A DNA stretch of 64,000 nucleotides, taken from contig NZ_JAMXHT010000004.1 of NCBI RefSeq assembly GCF_023955655.1, positions 310,001-374,000 on the forward strand. Reading direction: 5' to 3'. Origin of the DNA: Ralstonia soli (GTDB lineage Bacteria > Pseudomonadota > Gammaproteobacteria > Burkholderiales > Burkholderiaceae). Shown here in pieces: positions 34,016-41,696 of this stretch. Position 1 is the first letter of the stretch. Every line of letters begins with the position of its first letter. The position numbers and the translations under genes are program-made. The notes beneath the pieces are model-generated. The model saw nothing but the letters and a program-made list of their open reading frames with translations, did no database searches and was not told where the DNA came from.

Positions 34016-34855
34016 TCAGTGAGACATCAGCACCGGCACGGTCATCGTCTTCAGCAGGGTGCGCGTCACCCCGCCCAGCACGATTTCTCGCAGGCGGCTG
34101 TGTCCGTAGGCTCCCATCACGATCAAGTCGGCATTGAAATCGGCCGCGCGGGAGAGCAGCACCTCACCCACGGCGGCGTCGGAATCTGCACAGTCGGCTT
34201 CTTCCACCGTCGTATGTACGCCGCGCGCGTTCAGTGCCCGTGCAACCTGACCGACTGTCGTTTCCTCGGCCCAGTGCCTTGGCTGCGTACTGTTGATCTG
34301 CAGCACATGCACCGTCGCACCCGCCATCATGGGCATGGCATCGTGCAGCGCGCGGGCGGACTCGCGGCCGCCGCTCCAGGCCACCAGCACACGCCGCGGC
34401 AAGGCGGTGAAGTTACCCGCGTAAGGCACAACCAGCACGGGGCGGCCCGACTCCAGGACCAGCGTTTCCACAAAGTCGCCGGCGACAAAGCCATCGGCAT
34501 CATCCGGATCCCGCTGCCCCACGACGAGCAGGTCGGCCTCCCGCGCCTCACGCAGCACGAGGGCCAGCGGGTCACCTTCCACGGCGCGCCACTCCGCATC
34601 CACCGACAGCCCCTCCATCGCGTCGCGAAAGCGCGCGTGCACGAGATCCCGAACCGTGTCGCGCCGGCCACGGTCTTCCTCCAGATAGCGCGCGGCGCCT
34701 TCCATCATGTAGAACCAGTTGGGGCTCGGCGCAAAACTCGCATAGATGCCGACAAGCTTGGCGTGGTGCGCCTGCGCGTACAGCGCGGCAAGTTTGAGGC
34801 GGTGCATGGCGCGCTCACTGCGGTCCAGATGCACCATTACGCTGGCGTAGCTCAT
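34016..34855 (-). CDS. Tandem universal stress protein
   Basis: 279 residues, two UspA-like halves. The second half carries the ATP-type motif MGAYGHSRLREIVLGGVTRTLL (G-x2-G-x9-G-S/T); the first half has VVGQRDPDDADGFVAGDFVETLVLESGRPVLVV and is degenerate. Soluble stress factor; ATP binding is expected only in the second half. 39 nt downstream of the single-domain Usp gene. Confidence 0.92.
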   Translation of the reverse strand: MSYASVMVHLDRSERAMHRLKLAALYAQAHHAKLVGIYASFAPSPNWFYMMEGAARYLEEDRGRRDTVRDLVHARFRDAMEGLSVDAEWRAVEGDPLALVLREAREADLLVVGQRDPDDADGFVAGDFVETLVLESGRPVLVVPYAGNFTALPRRVLVAWSGGRESARALHDAMPMMAGATVHVLQINSTQPRHWAEETTVGQVARALNARGVHTTVEEADCADSDAAVGEVLLSRAADFNADLIVMGAYGHSRLREIVLGGVTRTLLKTMTVPVLMSH

Positions 34856-34894
34856 GGTCGGATCCCGGTGTCGAGTCAGAAGGCAGGCTGGCGG

Positions 34895-35395
34895 CTAGGC
34901 AATGACGACATTGCTTAGCGGTTCCGTGGCGACGTCCGGTGTCTCGGTCGGCACAGCGCGAATCAGCAAGACAGGCAGCGTGCTCTGGCGCAGGACGCTC
35001 TCTGCCACGCTGCCAAGGAACAGGCGCTGGAAGCCGCGCCGGCCGTGCGTGCCCAGCACCAGCGCCTGCGCGCCAACGTCTTTTGCCGTGTGCTCGATGG
35101 CAAAGCCAATGTCGAAGGTTCCGATCGGGTCGTCCACCACCACCCCGCGGGCCTGCACGCCCGCCTTCTCGGCCTTGGCGCGTGCATCGGCAATGATCTG
35201 CTTGCCCTGCGCCATCAACGCTTCTGTAAAACCACGGATATCGATATAGCCAACGTCGTACTTCAGGTAGGCGTTGTCGATCACGTGGGCGATGACCAGT
35301 TCGGAGCCGAGCTTCTTTGCAAGCTGGATGGCCTCATCCAGCGCGCGATCCGCCGTGGGACTGCCGTCCACCGCGACCAGAATCCTGTCGTACAT
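34895..35395 (-). CDS. Universal stress protein
   Basis: 166 residues, single UspA domain: MYDRILVAVDGSPTADRALDEA at the start and LGTHGRRGFQRLFLGSVAESVL as the ATP-binding G-x2-G-x9-GS motif. ATG 35395 follows GGAGGCACATC; the longer frame upstream is non-coding. First gene of a six-gene operon (Usp, Usp, BON, flavodoxin, DksA-like, BON; gaps 30-51 nt). Two FNR-like boxes lie upstream. Confidence 0.93.
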   Translation of the reverse strand: MYDRILVAVDGSPTADRALDEAIQLAKKLGSELVIAHVIDNAYLKYDVGYIDIRGFTEALMAQGKQIIADARAKAEKAGVQARGVVVDDPIGTFDIGFAIEHTAKDVGAQALVLGTHGRRGFQRLFLGSVAESVLRQSTLPVLLIRAVPTETPDVATEPLSNVVIA

Positions 35396-35448
35396 GATGT
35401 GCCTCCATCGAATCCGTCGTCTGCCCACAAGCGGGCTCGCTGGATTCC

Positions 35449-35489
35449 ATGTTGGACCACCGGGCAGATCGCCCATTGATTTACATCAG
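35449..35489 (-). promoter_or_regulatory. Candidate FNR-type promoter of the Usp-BON operon
   Basis: Box TTGATTTACATCAG (plus strand, 35476-35489; 9 of 10). On the reverse strand CAACAT (35454-35449) follows after 21 nt. The hexamer is weak (3 of 6). Confidence 0.58.
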
Positions 35490-35521
35490 CGTTTGACGCG
35501 CCAGACGCCATCGCAATGCCA

Positions 35522-35535
35522 TTGATCTGCCTCAA
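35522..35535. promoter_or_regulatory. Extra FNR-like box in the Usp/CBS regulatory region
   Basis: TTGATCTGCCTCAA, 9 of 10. No -10-like hexamer stands 21 nt away on either strand. Could be an upstream (class I type) or silencing site. Confidence 0.5.
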
Positions 35536-35614
35536 TGGCCAAAAGCCACTGCTCGATAGACTGGTCCGCTCTGCGCTGCCCGATCTCGTGCAGCGACGAC
35601 AAGCTCACGGCACC

Positions 35615-35655
35615 TTGTGCGGGATCAACTTCTGACACCGGCCCGTTCTTATAGT
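35615..35655 (+). promoter_or_regulatory. Candidate FNR-type promoter of the CBS-DUF2892 operon
   Basis: TTGTGCGGGATCAA at 35615-35628 (8 of 10), then 21 nt, then TATAGT at 35650-35655 (5 of 6), the best -10 of the set. Confidence 0.72.
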
Positions 35656-35683
35656 GAAAAGCGTACGCGCACCGGAGTCCAGC

Positions 35684-36151
35684 ATGAGGGTTAATGAAAT
35701 TTGCTCCCACCGCATCGTCCACGTTCAGACAACGGCGAAGCTGCAAGACGCTGCCCGATTGATGCGGGATGAAAACGTTCGCGCATTGCTGGTCACGGAA
35801 CGGACCGCTGGAGGCTCGCGGGTGGTGGGCATCGTGACCGACCGCGACATGGTGGTGCACGGCATCGCCAGCCGCGGCGATTGCACGCAGACCGCGGTGT
35901 CCCAGGTCATGACCCGTGGCCTGCTGACCATCCACGACGACGCCGTCATCAGCGAAGCGTTGCGCTCGATGCTCAGCCACGGTCTGCACCGTCTGGCGGT
36001 GGTCGATCGTCAGCAACGGCTGGTGGGCATGCTGAGCCTGGACGATGCCATCCGTGCAATGGGCGGCGAATGGACCTTGCTGGCCGGCATTCTCGGCCGC
36101 GACAACGTGACCGACTCCCGCCAGCATGCGCCGTCCGATCTGATTCTCTAA
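35684..36151 (+). CDS. CBS-domain-pair protein, copy 2
   Basis: 155 residues, two CBS domains (VVGIVTDRDMVVHGIAS and LVGMLSLDDAIRAMG). Close relative of the protein at 16796. ATG 35684 follows ACCGGAG and aligns with the paralog's start; 10 upstream codons are left out. Probably an adenylate sensor. 33 nt before the DUF2892 gene. Confidence 0.9.
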   Translation: MRVNEICSHRIVHVQTTAKLQDAARLMRDENVRALLVTERTAGGSRVVGIVTDRDMVVHGIASRGDCTQTAVSQVMTRGLLTIHDDAVISEALRSMLSHGLHRLAVVDRQQRLVGMLSLDDAIRAMGGEWTLLAGILGRDNVTDSRQHAPSDLIL

Positions 36152-36184
36152 TCCTTCAACCAAGCATTCTTCAGGAGCATTGCC

Positions 36185-36367
36185 ATGTTTCCCAATGTCG
36201 GCACCGCGGACCGCGCCGTCCGCATCTTGATCGGTATCGCCATGATCCTGCTGGCGTTCTTTGGCAAAGTGCCCGCATGGGTTGGCTGGCTGGGCCTGGT
36301 GCCTTTGGTGACGGGGCTCATCCGCATGTGCCCGCTCTATTGGGCGCTGGGCATTGGCCGGGATTGA
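36185..36367 (+). CDS. DUF2892 small membrane protein
   Basis: 60 residues, MFPNVGTADRAVRILIG then two short helices (IGIAMILLAFFGKVPAWVGWL and LVPLVTGLIRMCPLYWALG). Matches the DUF2892 pattern (N-V-G-x-x-D-R-x-x-R, C-P-L-Y). In YgaP this segment anchors a rhodanese; here it stands alone. AGGAG precedes the ATG. The stop is directly next to the converging DUF4010 gene stop. Confidence 0.85.
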   Translation: MFPNVGTADRAVRILIGIAMILLAFFGKVPAWVGWLGLVPLVTGLIRMCPLYWALGIGRD

Positions 36368-37594
36368 CTAGACCGCGAACCAGAACAGTACCCAGCTGCA
36401 CAGAAGCATCGTCAGTAGACCGGCGGCAACCTTGCTGGCAAACGCCCGGCCTCCGCTGATGGCCACGGCAACCTTCGCAACGGTATTGGCTGTCAATGCA
36501 AGCATGATGAGCATTCCTGCCGCCGCAAGCGGCACTCTCTGGCTGGCAACTTGTGTGGCAATGGACGCTGTCGCCGCATGCACATCGGCGAATGCGCCAA
36601 CCACCGTGACAGCGGCCACCGCCGCCGCCCCGAACCAGGCGTGTGCGGCGGCGGCAGCGAGCAGCAAGGTCGCCGTCCACAAGGCGAAGCCGATCGCGAC
36701 TCGCCAGTTGATCGACGACGCCGTACTCTCCAACGCTTCCTGAGGTGCCCCGGCATCACGCCATATCCATAGCGCGGACCACGCCACGGTTGTCACAACA
36801 CCGATCACCAGCGGGGCCGCCAGCATGCGCAGCAAGTCGAGGTTGATGGCGGCAATCAGCACCCCCATCTGCACCAGCGTCGCGACATTGGACAGCAGCG
36901 CCGCGGCAACCGCGCCGTCAATGCAACGATGGCCTTTCCGAACGCGCGCGGCCATGGTCGTGATCGTTGCGACACTCGATGCAAAACCGCTGAACAGCCC
37001 CGCCAGCGGCAGCCCGATGCGCTCGCCGAACCATCGCGCTGCAAAGTGGCCCGTGTTGCCCGTCAGCATGACCAGCAGCACAACCAACCACAGCGTATGC
37101 GGGTTCCATGCGTTCCATGGTCCCATCGCCCGGTCCGGGACGGCCGGCCAGATCAGCAACGCCGCCACGGCGAGAATCAGCAGATCGGCAAGTTCACGCT
37201 GGGTGATGACCGTGCGGGCGAACCGATGCAAACCCGCCTTGGCATAGAGCAAGACGAGGAGCACCGTCCCGAGCCCGGCCGCCATGTCAGGCGCACTCAC
37301 GGCATAAGCGCCCAGCAGGGTGGTGGCGACAAGCGCGAGTTCCGTCGTCACACCAGGATCCACATTCGCCGAATGGTGATACCCCAGCGCCGCCAGCACC
37401 GTGACGGCCAGCAACACAGCCGGCACAGCAAACGGTATCGGCAGGCTCGCCGCAATGGCACCGGCCAGCGCCCCGATGGCAAAGGTCCGTATGCCTGCGG
37501 GCAACTCCGCGCTGTCGGCATGGCTACGCTCGCGCTCAAGGCCGATCGCCAGCCCCAGGCCCAAGGCAACAGAGAAGGACAGCAGTGAAGACAT
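36368..37594 (-). CDS. MgtC/SapB-DUF4010 family membrane protein
   Basis: 408 residues, about 12 membrane helices. The N-terminus SVALGLGLAIGLERERSHA holds the MgtC-type G-L-x-R-E motif, followed by the DUF4010 half (from about 170). Possible role in Mg2+ homeostasis or membrane energisation; not proven. ATG 37594 has a weak Shine-Dalgarno; longer in-frame starts exist. FNR-like promoter proposed at 37632-37672. Confidence 0.87.
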   Translation of the reverse strand: MSSLLSFSVALGLGLAIGLERERSHADSAELPAGIRTFAIGALAGAIAASLPIPFAVPAVLLAVTVLAALGYHHSANVDPGVTTELALVATTLLGAYAVSAPDMAAGLGTVLLVLLYAKAGLHRFARTVITQRELADLLILAVAALLIWPAVPDRAMGPWNAWNPHTLWLVVLLVMLTGNTGHFAARWFGERIGLPLAGLFSGFASSVATITTMAARVRKGHRCIDGAVAAALLSNVATLVQMGVLIAAINLDLLRMLAAPLVIGVVTTVAWSALWIWRDAGAPQEALESTASSINWRVAIGFALWTATLLLAAAAAHAWFGAAAVAAVTVVGAFADVHAATASIATQVASQRVPLAAAGMLIMLALTANTVAKVAVAISGGRAFASKVAAGLLTMLLCSWVLFWFAV

Positions 37595-37631
37595 TCGGCA
37601 GATACGGATGGCGGCTGTATTGCACGCATCC

Positions 37632-37672
37632 AGTATTGCGTGCGGCGGCGCGCCTCGATTGATCTGGCGCAG
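37632..37672 (-). promoter_or_regulatory. Candidate FNR-type promoter of the DUF4010 gene
   Basis: Box 37659-37672 reads CTGCGCCAGATCAA on the reverse strand (7 of 10); AATACT (37637-37632) follows after 21 nt. Confidence 0.45.
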
Positions 37673-37749
37673 TGGATGGGCCGCTGCGGGGCGAACGGGT
37701 TCGCCTGGGTCATCCATACTCAACAGACACGCTGCGTGCGGAGGTACCG

Positions 37750-38766
37750 ATGTCTGAATCGAAATCGATGCAGGCCATGGTGATGGAAGGCGCCGGGAAA
37801 CCCTTGCTCTGGCGGCGCGTGCCCATGCCCACGCCTGGGCCGGGCGAGGTCCGGATCGCCGTGTCCGCGTGTGGCGTCTGCCGCACCGATCTCCATATCG
37901 TGGACGGCGAACTCACTGCCCCGAAGCCTGCCCTCATCCCTGGCCATGAGATCGTCGGCACCGTCGAATCATGTGGCGAAGGCGTGACTTCCCCAACCGT
38001 GGGAACGCGCGTGGGCGTGCCATGGCTTGGATGGACCTGCGGAGTCTGCCCCTACTGCCTGCGCGGACACGAAAACCTGTGTGACCACCCTGCTTTCACC
38101 GGATACACGCGCGATGGCGGTTACGCACAGTACGTGGTCTGCGATGCGCGGTACTGCTTGCCAATTCCCGCGCGGTACGACGATGCGCACGCCGCACCGT
38201 TGCTCTGCGCCGGCCTCATCGGCTACCGCACACTGCGCATGGCAGGCGATGCCCGCCGGATCGGTATCTACGGCTTCGGCGCCGCGGCCCACCTCGTCAC
38301 GCAGATTGCCGTGGCGGAGCAGCGCGAAGTGTTCGCCTTCACCCGTGCTGGCGACACGGCGGCCCAACAGCTTGCCCTGGATACCGGCGCCAAGTGGGCT
38401 GGCGTGAGCGATGAACCCGCACCGGAGCCACTCGACGCCGCATTGATCTTCGCGCCGGTCGGGGCGCTCGTACCGCAAGCGCTACGGGCCGTGGTCAAAG
38501 GCGGCACAGTGGTCTGCGGCGGCATTCACATGAGCGACATCCCGGCGTTTCCGTACCGGCTGCTGTGGGAAGAACGCAAGCTCGTCTCTGTCGCCAACCT
38601 CACCCGGGCGGATGGGCTAGCGCTCATGCGCATTGCGGCGGAAGTCCCATTGCAGGTTCACGTCACGTCCTATCGACTGCAAGACGCCAACACGGCCCTG
38701 GACGACCTGCGCGCCGGACGCGTGGCTGGCGCGGCGGTTCTGCAGGTGTCATCGGAAGACATTTGA
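37750..38766 (+). CDS. Zinc-dependent alcohol dehydrogenase (AdhA-like)
   Basis: 338 residues. Catalytic zinc: CGVCRTDLHIVDG and GHEIVG; structural zinc Cys set CGVCPYCLRGHENLC; Rossmann motif IGIYGFGAAAHL (about 170). This group of single-domain, broad-range ADHs uses NAD(P)H with short aldehydes. ATG 37750 has GGAGGTACCG upstream. Sits in the low-oxygen block, but I find no well-placed FNR promoter for this strand; the box at 37659 lacks a -10 in this direction. Confidence 0.9.
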   Translation: MSESKSMQAMVMEGAGKPLLWRRVPMPTPGPGEVRIAVSACGVCRTDLHIVDGELTAPKPALIPGHEIVGTVESCGEGVTSPTVGTRVGVPWLGWTCGVCPYCLRGHENLCDHPAFTGYTRDGGYAQYVVCDARYCLPIPARYDDAHAAPLLCAGLIGYRTLRMAGDARRIGIYGFGAAAHLVTQIAVAEQREVFAFTRAGDTAAQQLALDTGAKWAGVSDEPAPEPLDAALIFAPVGALVPQALRAVVKGGTVVCGGIHMSDIPAFPYRLLWEERKLVSVANLTRADGLALMRIAAEVPLQVHVTSYRLQDANTALDDLRAGRVAGAAVLQVSSEDI

Positions 38767-38803
38767 TGCGTATCAACCGCTGACGCGCCACGCTGTCTAC
38801 GCT
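38763..38803 (+). promoter_or_regulatory. Candidate FNR-type promoter of the last Usp gene (perfect box)
   Basis: TTGATGCGTATCAA at 38763-38776 is a perfect FNR consensus. TACGCT at 38798-38803 follows after 21 nt, the same hexamer as in the second phasin promoter. The box overlaps the stop codon of the alcohol dehydrogenase. Confidence 0.8.
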
Positions 38804-38846
38804 GGTTGCATGCGGTGCCCTGCCGCGCAACGCCCTGGAGACCACC

Positions 38847-39302
38847 ATGTATCAGCGCATCCTGCTTGCCATCGACGGCAGCCACGCGTCCTACCTCGCG
38901 ATGCACCAAGCCATTGTGGTCAGCCAGGCAACGGGAGCCGAAGTCGAAGCCCTATTCGTCGCCGATAGCAGCGACGTAACCTTCGACATGGTCGGGACGG
39001 ACTCGATTGCCTACGCCAACCAGGTGGTCGAATTCGGCCGCGACACGCTGGCCGAGGTCGCCAAGAAGCTGGACGCCGCGGGCGTCAAGTATTCGACCAA
39101 GCTGCTGGAAAAATCCATCGCGCCGGGGCAGATCTCCTCGACGATCGTCTCGGAAGCCAACGAAACGGGAACGGACCTGATTGTGCTCGGCACGCACGGC
39201 CGGCATGGCCTGAAACACTTCGTGTTGGGCAGCGTGGCCGAAGGCGTGGTCCGCAAGACCAACAAACCCGTGCTGATGGTCCGTAGCGAAGTGGAGGAGT
39301 GA
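38847..39302 (+). CDS. Universal stress protein
   Basis: 151 residues, one UspA domain: MYQRILLAIDGSHASYLAMHQA and VLGTHGRHGLKHFVLGSVAEGVV (ATP motif). It has the best FNR box of the window, 70 nt before its ATG, and a strong terminator 34 nt behind the stop, so it is a single-gene unit at the end of the accessory block. Confidence 0.94.
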   Translation: MYQRILLAIDGSHASYLAMHQAIVVSQATGAEVEALFVADSSDVTFDMVGTDSIAYANQVVEFGRDTLAEVAKKLDAAGVKYSTKLLEKSIAPGQISSTIVSEANETGTDLIVLGTHGRHGLKHFVLGSVAEGVVRKTNKPVLMVRSEVEE

Positions 39303-39336
39303 AGGCGCCGGGCACAAAACGGGGCCCGCTATGCAT

Positions 39337-39374
39337 CAGGGCGAAGTGAGTTTCCCCACTTCGCCCTGTTTTTT
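39337..39374 (+). terminator. Rho-independent terminator after the Usp gene
   Basis: CAGGGCGAAGTG (39337-39348) pairs perfectly with CACTTCGCCCTG (39357-39368) over an 8-nt loop and is followed by TTTTTT. It marks the border between the low-oxygen block and the guaA region. Confidence 0.92.
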
Positions 39375-39399
39375 GCGTGACGTTGTCAGTTAAGCGAGG

Positions 39400-41019
39400 T
39401 TATTCCCACTCGATCGTCGCGGGCGGCTTGCCCGACACGTCGTACACCACGCGGTTCAGGCCACGCACCTCGTTGATGATGCGGTTCGACGCGCGGCCCA
39501 GCAGCGCATACGGCAGATGCGCCCAGTGTGCGGTCATGAAGTCGGTGGTTTGCACGGCGCGCAGTGCCGTCACGTAGTCGTACGTGCGGCCATCGCCCAT
39601 CACACCCACGGACTTGACCGGCAGGAACACCGCAAACGCCTGGCTGGTCAGGTCGTACCAGCTCTTGCCAACGTCAGCTTCAGCACACAGGCCGGCAGCG
39701 GCATCCTGCGCCGTCGCCTTGGTGCCGCGCAGTTCTTCGATGAAGATGGCATCCGCGCGGCGCAGCAGGTCAGCGTATTCGCGCTTGACCTCGCCCAGAA
39801 TGCGCACGCCCAGGCCCGGGCCCGGGAACGGATGGCGATACACCATCTCGTGGGGCAAACCAAGCGCCACGCCCAGCTCGCGCACTTCGTCCTTGAACAG
39901 GTCGCGCAACGGCTCAAGCAGCTTCAGGCCCAGCGTTTCCGGCAGGCCGCCCACGTTGTGGTGGCTCTTGATGGTCGTGGCCTTCTTGGTCTTGGTGCCG
40001 CCCGACTCGACCACGTCCGGGTAGATCGTGCCCTGTGCCAGCCACTTGGCGTTGGAGAGCTTCTTGGCTTCCGCCTGGAACACCTCGACGAACTCGCGGC
40101 CGATGATCTTGCGCTTGGCTTCCGGGTCGGTCACGCCCGCCAGGTGGCCGAGGAACTGCTCGGACGCATCCACGTGCACGACCTTGGCGTGCAGGCGGCC
40201 CGCGAACATGTCCATCACCATCTTGCCTTCGTCCAGGCGCAGCAGGCCGTGGTCGACAAACACGCAGGTCAGCTGGTCACCGATGGCGCGGTGGATCAGC
40301 GCTGCCGCCACCGACGAATCGACGCCGCCCGACAGGCCCAGAATGACCTCTTCATCGCCCACCTGTTCGCGGATGCGCTGAACGGCTTCCTCGATGTGGT
40401 CGCGCATGATCCAGTCCGGCTTGGCACCGGCGATCTCCAGCACGAAGCGCTCGAGCATCGCGCGGCCCTGCACGGTGTGCGTGACTTCGGGGTGGAACTG
40501 CACGGCGTAGTAGCCGCGCGCCTCGTCGGCCATGCCGGCCACGGGGCAGCTCGGCGTGGATGCCAGCAGCTTGAAGCCCGGCGGCAGTTCGGTGACCTTG
40601 TCACCGTGGCTCATCCACACCTTGAGCATGCCGTGGCCTTCCGGCGTGGAAAAGTCCTCGATGCCGTTGAGCAGACGGGTGTGGCCATGGGCGCGCACCT
40701 CGGCGTAGCCGAATTCGCGGTGGTCGCTCCACTCCACCTTGCCGCCCAGCTGCACGGCCATGGTTTGCATGCCGTAGCAGATGCCGAGTACCGGCACGCC
40801 AAGGTCCCACACGGCCTGCGGCGCGCGCAGCTGGTGGTCTTCGTACGTGCTGGCGTGGCTACCGGACAGGATGATGGCCTTGGGCGCGAACTCGCGCACG
40901 AAGGCATCGGTCACGTCGTTCGGGTGGATTTCGCAGTAGACGTGGGCTTCACGCACGCGCCGCGCAATCAGTTGCGTGACCTGCGAGCCGAAATCAAGAA
41001 TGAGGACTTTGTCGTGCAT
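39400..41019 (-). CDS. guaA: GMP synthase (glutamine-hydrolysing)
   Basis: 539 residues. Class-I glutamine amidotransferase half with GICYGMQTM (Cys nucleophile about residue 82) and HPEVTHT (His/Glu); ATP-pyrophosphatase half with PP-loop [13 protein letters not shown] (about 231-243) and dimerisation tail ending PPATIEWE. Makes GMP from XMP, ATP and glutamine. ATG 41019; no clear Shine-Dalgarno, but the gene overlaps the end of the upstream membrane-protein gene by 26 bp, which suggests coupled translation. Confidence 0.97.
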   Translation of the reverse strand: MHDKVLILDFGSQVTQLIARRVREAHVYCEIHPNDVTDAFVREFAPKAIILSGSHASTYEDHQLRAPQAVWDLGVPVLGICYGMQTMAVQLGGKVEWSDHREFGYAEVRAHGHTRLLNGIEDFSTPEGHGMLKVWMSHGDKVTELPPGFKLLASTPSCPVAGMADEARGYYAVQFHPEVTHTVQGRAMLERFVLEIAGAKPDWIMRDHIEEAVQRIREQVGDEEVILGLSGGVDSSVAAALIHRAIGDQLTCVFVDHGLLRLDEGKMVMDMFAGRLHAKVVHVDASEQFLGHLAGVTDPEAKRKIIGREFVEVFQAEAKKLSNAKWLAQGTIYPDVVESGGTKTKKATTIKSHHNVGGLPETLGLKLLEPLRDLFKDEVRELGVALGLPHEMVYRHPFPGPGLGVRILGEVKREYADLLRRADAIFIEELRGTKATAQDAAAGLCAEADVGKSWYDLTSQAFAVFLPVKSVGVMGDGRTYDYVTALRAVQTTDFMTAHWAHLPYALLGRASNRIINEVRGLNRVVYDVSGKPPATIEWE

Positions 41020-41572
41020 GTTGAGGAGGAATGGAATCGGCAATCGTGTCGACTTCAGTGCCGGGGCCGTAGCCCGGAGGCGGCATGTAAGCGGGTTCGT
41101 GGCGCACGGCGGCTTCCGCGCGCTGGCGCTCGCGAGCGGCGACGGCCTCTTCCTTGGCCTTCTGGGCGCGCTCGCGCTCATTGGTGCGCACGCGGCGCGA
41201 GGCGGGAATCTGCACAGCGGCAAACGCCGCCAGCACCGCCGCAAACGTCGGCAGCCAGATGCGGCCGGCACCGTCCACCGGCAGGTGGAAGAACAGCAGC
41301 CATGCAATCACCAGCACGGCCACCGCCAGGTTCACATGGCCAACCACTTGCGCCACAGCCGATGTCAGTTGCCCATTGACGGTGGCATACCACAGCAACC
41401 ACGCCAGGCCGATCAGCGTCACGCCGAGCAGTTGGCCGTACAACGCCGGATCCGGCTGCGGCAGTTGCAGCGCACCGAAAATCGACGTCAACGGCGAGGC
41501 CAACAGGACGAGGCCGACGCACAGTGCGACAGCCGCATCCAGAAACAGAACGAGTCGCAAAAGCGCTTTCAT
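40994..41572 (-). CDS. Four-helix membrane protein with charged C-terminal tail
   Basis: 192 residues from ATG 41572 (GGAGAC upstream). Four membrane helices (about 5-120), then a basic, coiled-coil-like stretch ([22 protein letters not shown] region) and a Pro-rich end. No family name that I can give with confidence. Conserved place between guaB and guaA in related genomes is my recollection. Its 3' end overlaps guaA by 26 bp. Confidence 0.78.
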   Translation of the reverse strand: MKALLRLVLFLDAAVALCVGLVLLASPLTSIFGALQLPQPDPALYGQLLGVTLIGLAWLLWYATVNGQLTSAVAQVVGHVNLAVAVLVIAWLLFFHLPVDGAGRIWLPTFAAVLAAFAAVQIPASRRVRTNERERAQKAKEEAVAARERQRAEAAVRHEPAYMPPPGYGPGTEVDTIADSIPPQHARQSPHS

Positions 41573-41696
41573 CAGTGTCTCCAGTTGCGGGTGGCCGCCC
41601 GTGCGCCGGCCACCGAATTGAATCGGCCGGAGCGCCCGCGCGCCCCGGCGGCAGTACTGCTTGCCTTCTATCTTATGTGCGGTGATCGACAACCGA

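Larger units (their letters stand above)
35396..35683. other. 288-bp regulatory region between Usp operon and CBS gene
   Basis: No gene. Holds three FNR-like boxes: 35476-35489 (9 of 10), 35522-35535 (9 of 10) and 35615-35628 (8 of 10). The first faces the Usp operon, the third faces the CBS gene. The middle one has no -10 at the usual distance on either strand and may be an auxiliary or repressive site. Confidence 0.6.

Noticed and set aside
37659-37672. FNR-like box as promoter of the alcohol dehydrogenase at 37750
   Set aside because: No -10-like hexamer at 21-22 nt on the plus strand; only the minus direction fits.
39517-41379. 620-codon plus-strand frame opposite guaA
   Set aside because: Antisense shadow of guaA, no recognisable motif.
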